NCBI GenBank assembly: GCA_963921825.1
Contig: OY997596.1
Coordinates: forward strand, 4,593,001-4,657,000
Reading direction: 5' to 3'
Source: Erodium maritimum
Lineage: Eukaryota; Streptophyta; Magnoliopsida; Geraniales; Geraniaceae
Length of the DNA stretch: 64,000 nucleotides
In this document: piece by piece, positions 44,908-55,116 of the stretch
Numbering within the stretch: the stretch's first letter is position 1
How the letters are laid out: each line of letters starts with the position of its first letter
Notes under the pieces: model-generated
What the model was told of the DNA's origin: nothing
Seen by the model: the letters and a program-made list of their open reading frames with translations, nothing else
Database searches by the model: none
Position numbers and translations under genes: made by a program

Positions 44908-45107
44908 AAAGAAGAAGAAGAAGACGAAGACGAAGTAGAAGGAGAAGAAGAAGAAGACGAAGACGAAGACGAAGGAGAAGGAGAAGGAGACGAAGACGAA
45001 GAACAAGAAGAAGTTAGTTCTATATTTTTCGACACAAGCAGAACTTTAGTTCTGCAAAATGACCTCAAAAATGTTTTCAGATTTCCACAGAACCTCGAGC
45101 AAACAAG
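44908..45107 (+). other. Possible acidic exon, (GAA/GAC)n-rich
   Basis: An acceptor-like CTGTAG and a donor-like AAG|GTAACC bound an open frame. It starts with a Glu/Asp/Gly-rich stretch coded by GAA, GAC and GGA triplets (about 33 codons) and ends in ordinary-looking sequence (SSIFFDTSRTLVLQNDLKNV). The phase does not fit the next exon candidate cleanly, so its membership in the following gene is uncertain. Confidence 0.3.
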
Positions 45108-45572
45108 GTAACCGGTTATGTAATTAATCATTTTGCCCTAGTTTTTTTCATTTTCATAGCTCAGTAATGTGAATGTTGTAGTTGATTATTGGGTATTGTG
45201 ATTTTTAGGGTGTATGTTACTTATATGTGGTTTGCACCCTGATACTCCCTTTGTCTAGGTATTTAAACCTGATACTCCCTTTGTCTGTGGTTTCAAAGTT
45301 GCATTTTCATATATAGTATTAATTTTTATTGATTCTATATCTTCTGAAAGTGGGGACTTGTTTATTTTTTGAGATTGTTTTCTTTTGCTTAAAATACAAT
45401 AAAAGAGCTAGTTGCTTTGTCACTTATATGTTTTTTGAGATTGTGTGGGTTGTATGTGTTTTGCATTATGTTCCAAAATATTACTTCCAATAATATTAGT
45501 TCTTTTATAAATTGTTCTAGGTATGTGGTTTGTGTTAATTCTGTATAGGTTATACATATCTGTCCCTGTATC

Positions 45573-45690
45573 ATGTTAATGTTGTTTAATTTTTGTATTT
45601 AGAATGGTCTTTGTTAGTATGATTGGGGTAAGTATTAGTAGTATGTTTTGGAAAGTTGTAGTAGTTGTTGTGTGTTAGTATTGATTCTTC
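45573..45690. repeat. Direct repeat, copy 1 (pairs with 46069-46185)
   Basis: About 115 bp starting ATGTTAATGTTGTTTA, with AATGGTCTTTGTTAGTATGA, is repeated about 500 bp downstream with few differences. Confidence 0.8.
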
Positions 45691-45783
45691 TCTTAACTCT
45701 CCTATGCGTATGTTCTTTATGACAGTGTTCTAGAATTAATTTATATCTTCTGTTCACATCCCTGGATAAGTTATTCTTGTGCT

Positions 45784-45935
45784 CTGCAGTACAAGCTTTT
45801 TAGTGGTCTGCAATATAACCTTTTAGTGATCTGCACTCTGAACTTATAGTGTAGTGCATCATAGCCTTTTAGTGGTCTGCACTCTGAACTTCTAGTGGTG
45901 TGCAGTGCTCTGCAGCATAATTTTGGTAGTACCTG
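45784..45935. repeat. Degenerate TTTTAGTGGTCTGCA array, upstream intron
   Basis: About six spaced copies of TTTAGTGGTCTGCA or close variants occur, with 15-25 bases between them. Confidence 0.7.
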
Positions 45936-46068
45936 TTCAAGATGCTACATGCAGAGAGAATAACATAATTAACTTATCCTCATATAGTGGTAAAATTCAC
46001 ATATTTTTTCTGCTGCAGTTCTTAAAGTGTTCACATATTTAAACTTTTGCAATGTAGTATCAAAAGTA

Positions 46069-46185
46069 ACATGTTAATGTTGTTTAGTTTTGTGTTTACA
46101 ATGGTCTTTGTTAGTATGATTGGGGTAAGTATTAGTAGTATGTTTGGGAAAGTTGCAGTAGTTTGTGTGTGTTAGTATTAATTTT
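46069..46185. repeat. Direct repeat, copy 2 (pairs with 45573-45690)
   Basis: The copy lies directly before the first well-supported exon, whose acceptor follows at 46217. Confidence 0.8.
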
Positions 46186-46217
46186 TACAGTGCATGAATC
46201 ATTGTGTCTTTTTGTAG

Positions 46218-48787
46218 AAGAATCTGCTGTAGCCTCTCTAGCTGCAAAGTTAGTGGTACCTGATTCTGCAACTAGCTCACTGCATGGGCAAAGCGATGAA
46301 GATAACATGCCTATTGGCATTTTAAGGAAAAAGTCCGTGAATCTTCAAGTTTATGAGAGGCTTCCGAAGCGGAAACAAAGGGTTGATGTCCTTGGTAAGC
46401 GAAAAGAGCCAGATGTTGTGTCTTCAGATCAGGAGGCAAAGAAACCGAAGATTGGTGGTGAAGTGAAGAGAAGAGTTTATAAAACTTCACAGCAGAGGGA
46501 GGAGTGGCGGTTGATTAGGAAAAGGAAAGCCGGGCTACCTAAGATTTTTTTACGCACTTCACCGTCAAGGTTATACGATCTGATCGTTTGACTAAGTGCA
46601 GCCCAAAGAAAAGATATCGAAGAGATATGTTTTGGGTCTATATTACAGCTTAGAGTGCAGTTTCTACCCGCCCGGCTGTGCATGTACCTTGCTGAGAGCT
46701 TCAAGCCTGGCATTATGTCACTGGTTCTTGGGTTTGGGGATCGGTTACATATCGAGGATTCCGTTGTACACCAGGTTCTTGGCATTCCTCGAGGCAGGAA
46801 TAAGGTTTACTTGAATAAGAGTAAATCTTATTCAAAAGCTCGCTTGGAATGGAGGGAGTTAACAAAGTTGGTTGATGTGAAGAGCAAGAAGAAACAGACT
46901 ACATCTGTCTATGATATAACACATGAGGATCTGTACCATCATTTGTTGTCTTTGAAGGATGGATGGGACCATTTCAAACGATCTTTCTTGGTGCTCTTCA
47001 CTACACTTATGATAGATTTTGGTAGTTCATCCGGGCTTGTGAACCAGTACATATTGGACGCTGTTCACGATGTCGAAAAGATCAAAGACTACAATTGGTG
47101 TCAGTTTCTGGTGGACAAGTTGGTCGAGACATCTAAGAATTGGGACCGGAACAAATTCTACATAGGTCCAATGACATTTTTTTGTGGTAAGTAAGGTTAT
47201 TTGCCCATTTTTGTTTTTTAATCCATAGTATTTTAGTATTTGAGTTTTTTGCCTCTAAGAATTTGCACTGAAAGAATTACTGTAATATGTTAGTGGTCTG
47301 CATCATTATATTTTAGTGGTATGTAGTACTTATTTTAGTGGTCTGCAGCATGATTTTTTAGTGGTCTGCAGCATAATTTTTTAGTTGTCTGCAACATTAT
47401 TTTAGTGGTCTGTAGCATAATTTTTTAGTGGTCTGTATGCAGTATCATGTTTCTCATAATGTGGTATTATTATGTTATAATCAGTTCGTTACTTGACTAT
47501 TAGTTTATTTGCAGCTGTTCTATTTGGATCGTACTACCATAGACAATCTGAAGAAGTCAAAATATAAACCTTCGTTAATTGGTTGGACTACAAACGATGT
47601 TCAGGAGAGGGAGGATAAAGAGTTGTTGTTAGGTGACAAATTTGGAATGTGTTACGTTGATCAACCTGATCCTCAGTTGCCTGATCAGTTGCCTCCTCAA
47701 CCACCTCTTGTATCTCCTCGTAAGGTCGATGAACAATCTGGTACTCACCAGAAAACCCATGATCCTCAGTCCCATCCAGGACCTTCTGGTTCTACTCGTG
47801 GTTCAGGGAGCAGCTATCGTGTATGTTTTCTGACTTTTATATTTTTTATTTGTTTTCAGTTATCATTCCTAAATTTTGTTTTTTGATTTAGTTTTATTGA
47901 TAAATTTTCAGCGTTCATACCAAAACTTTGTCACAGCGGCAAAAGTTTTCGCTGAGAGTTTTGAAGTTTTGGTTGAATGTTATGAAAACAGTCAACATCC
48001 TCTACCCGATGTCCAACAAGTTAGGCGTCTGTCTCAAGGATTTCAGGACATTGTTGGAGTTCCAAGTCCTATGGCAGCAGCACCACCGATGCGCGTTCAA
48101 CAGCTTGTGGATGGTGACTTTTGGGAGCATGATGATGTTCTGAAAGCTATAGCAAAGATTGAAGAAGCTCAACTGAAAAAGAAATCCAGTGCTTATTTTC
48201 ATGCACTAAGGACTAGATCTCCTGATGTAGGTCCTCTACCTAGTTTCAATCTTTTGCCTAACATTGAAGAAAAGGAGAACAAGAAAAATATTTGTGAAGA
48301 AGACGAAACTGATAAGGATCAGTTGCAAGGTTCAGACGATAGTGAAAGAGAAAATTCAGGTGGAAGCTATTGTGATTTTGACAAATGTGCTTATGTAAGT
48401 GATTTTGACAAATGTGCTTATGTAAGAAGAAACAGAAGTAGATGCACCTGATTCAGAGGTACCAGCTGAAGCAGACGTTGGAGCTGAACAGAGTGACGAT
48501 TTGTACATGTACCCTGTGATTGATTCTATTCTTATTGATTCAGATACACAACCTGATGTACCACTTGAACAGAGTTCATGTGAAGAGAAAAAAGTTGTTG
48601 CTGATGTGGAGCATAAAGAAGAAACAGACGCTCTTGATGCCGGTGAACATATCATGCCAAAAACTGATGTGGATAAAAGCAGTAGTTCTAATTTGAAGGA
48701 TGGATCTCATATTGTTGTACTGGATTCCGAGACACAGGAATCTTTGAAACAAAGTCCTCCTGATGTACCAGTTGAACAGAGTGCATG
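46218..48787 (+). pseudogene. Ulp1/plant-mobile-domain-associated gene relic, interrupted by an LTR
   Basis: Exon candidates are 46218 to about 47185, 47515-47820 and 47912-48787, with a short continuation at 52005-52028 beyond the LTR. The first carries a basic region (KRKQRVDVLGKRK) and a domain resembling the DUF1985/plant-mobile-like region of transposon-associated Ulp1 protease genes: ICFGSILQLRVQFLPARLC, YLAESFKPG, VHQVLGIPRGRNKVYL, FKRSFLVLFTTLMIDFGSSS and NWCQFLVDKL. A TGA at 46589-46591 interrupts it (probable CGA). Later exons are Pro-rich, then acidic, with a 27-base tandem duplication (48374-48427). The Ulp1 protease domain, if it existed, is missing. Function is unknown, and Mutator-type capture is inference. 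Confidence 0.5.
47285..47445. repeat. Degenerate TTTTAGTGGTCTGCA array, intron 47186-47514
   Basis: Seven spaced copies of the same motif (AGTGGTCTGCAGCAT and variants) occur in the next intron of the same gene relic. Confidence 0.75.
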
Positions 48788-49375
48788 TGTCACGCCCCAA
48801 TTTCAGTAAACCGAACTCGGGACACGAACATTTAAAATAATAAACACTTTGAAACCTTTTCCATTAAATCACTTTAAAATACCAGTTTAGTTCAACAAAA
48901 TAATAATTACAACTCAAAACGTCCCAACAAGTGGACAAAAAAACAAGGTATCCGTCACTAGACTCAAAAGAAAAACCCAGACTCCGCTCCTAGCTCCACA
49001 AGCTTCGAGAGCTCACCTAGTCCGTCCAGAGATCGGTACCTGTAGGAAAAGCAGCTAGGGGTGAGCGTTCGCTCACCACCACAGATAACAGACTGACTAC
49101 GGCATAATTAGCAGAGAATGCCGGTAACACCAACAATAAACTCAACACCAGGGAGCACTAACCCCAACCCAAGTACTCCGACTGAACACACACCCACCGT
49201 TACCTTCCTTGACCAACTCAACACTCTGACACGTAAAGTAGACCCAACACAACGATCACGACCCCTCCCAAGGACTCAAAAGACCACCACGCAACTCCCA
49301 AGATCACAAAGGATCGCACACCAAACAAGATCACAAAGGATCGCATACCAGCTGCCAACTGCTCAGTGCCAAGAA

Positions 49376-49560
49376 CGCTCGCAACCTCCCGAGACTCTAA
49401 CTCGGTCAGGCTAGCCAAAGAACGCTCGCAACCTCCCGAGACTCTAACTCGGTCAGGCCAGCCGAAGAACGCTCGCAACCTCCCGAGACTCTAACTCGGT
49501 CAGGCCAGCCGAAGAATGCTCGCAACTTACCGAGACTCTAACTCATAAGCCAGCCAAAGA
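49376..49560. repeat. About 47-bp tandem repeat in the solo LTR
   Basis: About four units have the core CTCGCAACCTCCCGAGACTC. Confidence 0.8.
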
Positions 49561-49789
49561 ATGCTCACAAACCCAAACCACACACGCGCGGCCAGGACCT
49601 CGTTATTGACGGACGGGCCCCCTACCCCGTCTGAACATGCAGACGCTTGTACTCGTAGACCCACGTTTCATGAAGCGGGCCCCCAACCTCAGGTAACCGC
49701 AATCACAATCACAACCACAAACAAAGTTCAACAAACAGAAACAACACAAGATCAACACTCCACAGGCACTCATGGCAACCCAAGACACC

Positions 49790-50235
49790 AACAGTAAAAC
49801 ACGGACTCAACAACCCCACGAGCACTCACGGCCTCCCAAGACACACCAACCATAACTCACGGGCTCAATAACCCCACGGGCACTCACGGCCTCCCAAGAC
49901 ACACCAACCATAACTCACGGGCTCAACGACCCCACGGACACTCATGACCACCCAAGACACACCAATAGTAACTCACGGGCTCAACAACCCCACGGGCACT
50001 CACGGCCTCCCAAGACACACCAACAATAAGGACACGGGTTCAACAACCCCACAAGCACTCATGACCACCCAAAACACCAAAGGTAAAGACACGGGCTCTC
50101 AAGACCACCCAAGACACACCAACAGTAACACGGGCTCTCATGGCCACCCAAGACACCAATAATAAGGCACGGGCTCTCATGGCCACCCAAGACACCAATA
50201 ATAATACACGGGCTCTCATGGCCACCCAAGACATA
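49790..50235. repeat. CACGGGCTC-type degenerate tandem array in the solo LTR
   Basis: Around nine units share CACGGGCTC(A/T), then CACCCAAGACACC or CTCCCAAGACACA. Confidence 0.75.
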
Positions 50236-52023
50236 AATTAAACAGTCAACCTCCGGGCATGGTCATATGCCTCCAGTAATTCTAACATCACTAAGTTCTC
50301 TGTTCCTACGACACTACTAAGTGTCACATACTTTTCTCATAAACGCTACGTTCCCGTATCATGCTTTTCTAATATTTAAATAAACCTACTCAACCCACGA
50401 CACCCCAGTGTCACATGCATTTCTACTGTTAACTTTCCCTAGTCAGGGCCGAGATCCGGCTACTTTTCCCTACCTCGTGCGTGTTCTCCAAAAGCCAACC
50501 AACAAGCTCCGGTGTGATCTCAGTCACTCACCCAACTTTCCCTTGCCTCGGTCCGTGGCACGATCTAAAAGAACACAATTTTAAGGCACTTAACAAGTCG
50601 CATGAAATAAACTGAAAATCATTAAACTTGATGCCCAAACTTAACCCCGACAATGTCGATCACTCCCAAACTCTCCAAATACTCGACATTGTCGATAAGG
50701 GACCTGTAAAGGCCCAATTCGCCCGACATGGCGAATCTGCCCGGGTTTTGTAAATGCCCTTCCGGGGCTCCAAAAATTCCCGTTTTCGTTTCTACGGTCT
50801 TAGAATAATTCAAGGGTCCCACTGTACTTGACAAAATCGAATTCCGACTTCCGAGTCAATTAATTAACGTTTCAAGTTTCTAAAACCCGTTAATTATAAC
50901 TTTTCCAATTTAATTCCAAATTTCAATTCGGTTAAGGATAAATGGTCAGGGGAACGTTTTAAACCACCCGAACACTAAACCCGAGCACCTAGACACGTGG
51001 GCCCCACCCGGCCCACTTGGCCGTGGGCCCTAGGGTTCCAAATGGGGCTCGGCCACCATGGTGGTGGCTGGTCCCAGCTCCCGCCAGCCACCCCATGGCC
51101 GGCCGGCCAGCCACCCCATGGCCGGCCGGCCACCACCCACGGTGGCCGGAGCTCCTCCCGAGCTTCCGGTCACCGGAAAACGTTCCTCCTCCCCTACAAA
51201 CACCTCCAAAACGTCTCCAACACCTTCCCAACCTCAATACAACCCTAAACTAATAGTTTTACACAACCCTAACTTTCAAAAATTGACAAAACGACGATCG
51301 GTTTAGGTCTTACCAAAGAGGAAGACGAGGGGAAGTCGATTGCTCCTTGCCTTGAGACGATCCAAGGGTTCGATCTCTCCCAACCCTAACCCTTTTCTCC
51401 TTCTCTCTTCTTCTTCTTCTCCTTCTCTCTCTAAACTCTCTCTTCTCTTTTCTAAAACTAACTTTCTCTTTTTTCTATTTTCTTTTCTCCTTTTATTGAT
51501 ATATAGCCGGCCACCTATAGCCCCCACCACTCATTCCCCCCCCCCCAAAACTAACACCACCACTTGTTGGACAAGTGGCAAGGTGGGTCCCACACCTTTT
51601 GGAAATTATCTACTAGATATTTTCCAATCAGATTCGCGAAAAACGGACGTTTCGGGCCCCGAACGGGCACTTTTTCCAAAAAATTACGAAACTTTACGGG
51701 CTACAAGGAAATGGCTCAACTAAGACCGCTGCGACGACGGCTAAGCTTTTTGGATCCAAAACGGTCCTCGAATGGACCAAAACATCGCTCAGTTGACTTT
51801 TCCAGCGAAAAGTCAACTTTTCACAAATTGATCAAAAAGTTGCCCTGAGTCCCCCGGAACTCACTTTGGTCGATAACGGGGTCAACTTTAGTCCGGTATG
51901 ACACTCGGGGTCATTTTAGGTTCAATTAAGTGTTAGTCTTAAATTTTTTAAATTTTCCTGTTTTTCGCAGGTTTGACTGGCGTTGACCGGGAGTGGTTAT
52001 TACAACATGTGAAGGGAAAGAAG

Positions 52024-52161
52024 ATGTTGGCAAGGTGGGTCCCACACCTTTTGGAAATTATCTACTAGATATTTTCCAATCAGATTCGTGAAAAACGGAC
52101 GTTTCGGGCCCCGAACGGGCACTTTTTCCAAAAAATTACGAAACTTTACAGGCTACAAGGA
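52024..52161 (-). mobile_element. LTR fragment (copy of 51577-51712)
   Basis: About 137 bases from GGCAAGGTGGGTCCC to GGCTACAAGGA repeat part of the solo LTR with only two differences, both CpG transitions. The fragment ends exactly at the left end of the complete gypsy element. Confidence 0.8.
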
Positions 52162-55116
52162 TGTCACGCCCCGATTTCAGCGAACCGAACTCGGGACGCG
52201 AACTTTTAAAAACATGAACACTTGAAACCTGTTTTCAATAACAGCTTTGACATTTCCATTTACTTCTCAAAATAATAGTATTTACAATACAAAAACGTCC
52301 CAACAAGTGGACAAGGTACAACATCCGTCACTAGACTCAACAAAAAGTAAAGACCAGACTCCGCTCCAAGCTCCATGAACTTCAAGAGCTAACCTAGTCC
52401 GTCCGGTGATCAGTACCTGTAGGAAAAGCAGCTAGGGGTGAGCGTTCGCTCACCTCCACGGATAACAGACTGACTATGGCATAATTAGCAGAAAAAGCCA
52501 GTAACACTAAAACCAAACCCAACGCCGGGACTACAGTCCCCAACTCAAGTACTCAACTGACCCACAACCCGTCACCTTCCTCAACAGACTCGACACTCGA
52601 TAAAAACAGTGTAGACCCGACACAACTATCGACAACCTCCTCAAGGACTCGAACGAAACGACACAACACCAAACAAGATCACAAAGGATCGCACACCAGC
52701 TGCTCAGTAACCAATCTCAATCAGGTCAGGGTTCGACCTATCGCAATTCCTCGACACGAAGTCGGATCAGGCTGTCGACCTTTCAAACTCGCAATTCCTC
52801 GACACTAAGTCGGATCAGGCTGTCGACCTTTAAAACTCGCAATTCATCGACACTAAGTCGGATCAGGCTGTCGACCTTTCAAACTCGCAATTCCTCGACA
52901 CTAAGTCGGATCAGGCTGTCGACCTTTAAAACTCGCAATTCATCGACACTAAGTCGGATCAGGCTGTCGACCTTTAGAACTCGCAATTCATCGACACTAA
53001 GTCGGATCAGGCTGTCGACCTTTAGAACTCGCACCCCAGGTAACCACAATCACAATCACAGGCAAGTTCAATCACACAGGCACTCAAGGCCACTCAAGAC
53101 ACCTCAACAGTCAAGACTCGGGTTCAACAACCCCACGGGCACTCGCTGCCACTCAAGACACCAAATTAAATACACAGCTCTCATGGCCACCCCGACTCAA
53201 CAATTAAATACGGGCTCTCAAGGCCACCCAAACTCAACAATTAAATACGGGCTTTCAAGGCCACCCAAACTCAACAATTAAATACGGCTCTCAAGGCCAC
53301 CCAAACTCAACAATTAAATAAAACGCACGACAACCTCCGGCATACTCGATGCCTCCAACGGTCCTAAAATCACTAGTTTCACAAACAACCTCCGGGCATG
53401 GTCATATGCCTCCAGTAATTCAATTATCGCTAAGTTCTCTGTTCCTACGACACTACTAAGTGTCACATGCTTTTCTCTTGAACGCTACAATCCCGTATCA
53501 TGCTTTTCTAATAATTAAATAAATCTACTCAACCCACGACACCCCGGTGTCACATGCAATTCTACTATTAACTTTCCCTAATCAGGGCCGAGATCCGGCT
53601 ACTTTTCCCTACCTCGTATACAATCCCAAAAGCGCTCCAACAACACCCGAAGCACACTCAGTCACTCGCCGAGCTTCCCCTTGCCTCGGTCCGTAGCACG
53701 ATCTAAAAGAACACAAATTTAAAGTACTTTTAAACTAGTACGAATAAACCGAAAATTAACACACTTAACGCCCAAACGTAACCCCGACAATGCCGATCAC
53801 TCCCAAACTTCTCAATTACTCGATATTCCCGAAAAAGGACCCGTAAGGGCCAGATTCGCCCGACATGGCGAATCTGCCCGGTTTTGGTTAATTGCCTTCC
53901 GGGGCTCCAAAAGCCCCCGTTTTCGTTTCTACGGTCTTAGAATAAATCAAGGAACTCAACGCACTTGACGGAATTGAATTCCGACTTCTAAGTCAATTAA
54001 TTAACGTTTAAAGTTTCCCAAAACCCGTTAATTACAACTTCTCCAATTTAATTCCAAATTTCGATTCGATTAAGGATAAAGTGGTCCGGGGGACGTTTTA
54101 AACCACCCGAACATTAAAACCCGAGCAACCGAGCACGTGGGCCCCACCCAAAGGGCTTGGCCGTGCCCTAGGGTTTGAGGGAGGGGCTCGGCCACCAAGT
54201 GGTGGCTGCTGCCACCTCCGGCCAGCCACCACATGGCCGGCCGGCCACCACCCACGGTGGCCGGAGCTCCTCCCGAGCCTCCGGTCACCGGAAAACGTGA
54301 AATTTCTCTCCCAAACACCTCTAAAACGTCTCCAACACCTCTCTAATCTCTACACAACCCTAAACCAAATTTTATAACCAAACCCTAGCTCTTGAAAATA
54401 ATCGAAACGAGAATCGGTTCGGGTATTACCGTAGAGGAGAATGAGGGGAACGGGATTGCTCTTTGCTTTGACTCGATCCAAGGGCTCGATCAGCAACCCT
54501 AGCCCAACCTTCCTTCTTCTCTCTTCTTCTCCTTCTCCTTCTCTCCCTAAAACCTCTCTTCCTCTTTCTAATTTTTAAAACAAATAACAACTAACTCCAA
54601 TTCCTTTCCCTTTTACCCTATACTCGGCCAACTCACCACATCCACCCATTTTCCCTCCAAAAATTACACCACCATATACTTGACAAGTGTCAAGGTGGGT
54701 CCCATACCTTTTGGAAAATATCTAGTTGATATTTTCCAATCAGATTCGCGAAAAACGGACGTTTCGGGCCCCGAACGGGCACTTTTCCCAAAAATATTTT
54801 AAACTGGACGGGCTTCAAGGAAACGGCCCAACTAAGACCGCTACGACGACGGCTAAGCTTTTCGGGTCCAAAACGGTCCTCGAATGGACCAAAACGTCGC
54901 TCGGGTGACTTTTCCAGCGAAAAATCAATCTTTCCCAAAATGACCAGGAAGTTGCCCTGAGTCCCCCGTAACTCATTTTAGTCGATAACGGGGTCAACTT
55001 AAGTCCGGCATGACCCTCGGGGTCAATTTAAGTTAAGTTAAGTGTCTGTCTTAAAATTTTTAAATTTTCCTGTTTTTCGCAGGTTTGACTGACGTTGACC
55101 AGAAGTGGTTATTACA
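52162..55116 (-). repeat. 3' LTR of the gypsy element
   Basis: It runs from TGTCACGCCCC to GGTTATTACA and contains six 48-bp units at 52741-53028. The left boundary touches the LTR fragment. Confidence 0.93.
52741..53028. repeat. 48-bp tandem repeat, six units (3' LTR)
   Basis: The units start TCGCAATTC(C/A)TCGACAC and share GTCGGATCAGGCTGTCGACC. Confidence 0.93.

Larger units (their letters stand above)
48788..52004 (-). mobile_element. Solo Ty3/gypsy LTR inserted in an exon
   Basis: The 3217-bp unit starts TGTCACGCCCC and ends GGTTATTACA. The flanking pentamers GCATG and ACATG agree at four of five bases. Host coding continues across it: GAACAGAGTGCATG before and TGAAGGGAAAGAAG after match the in-gene repeat at 48561-48595. 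It is related to the LTR of the complete element at 52162-63532 but carries different internal tandem arrays. Confidence 0.88.

Noticed and set aside
49376..50235. Regular direct repeats resembling a CRISPR array
   Set aside because: The repeats are degenerate and head to tail without unique spacers, and lie inside a plant LTR.
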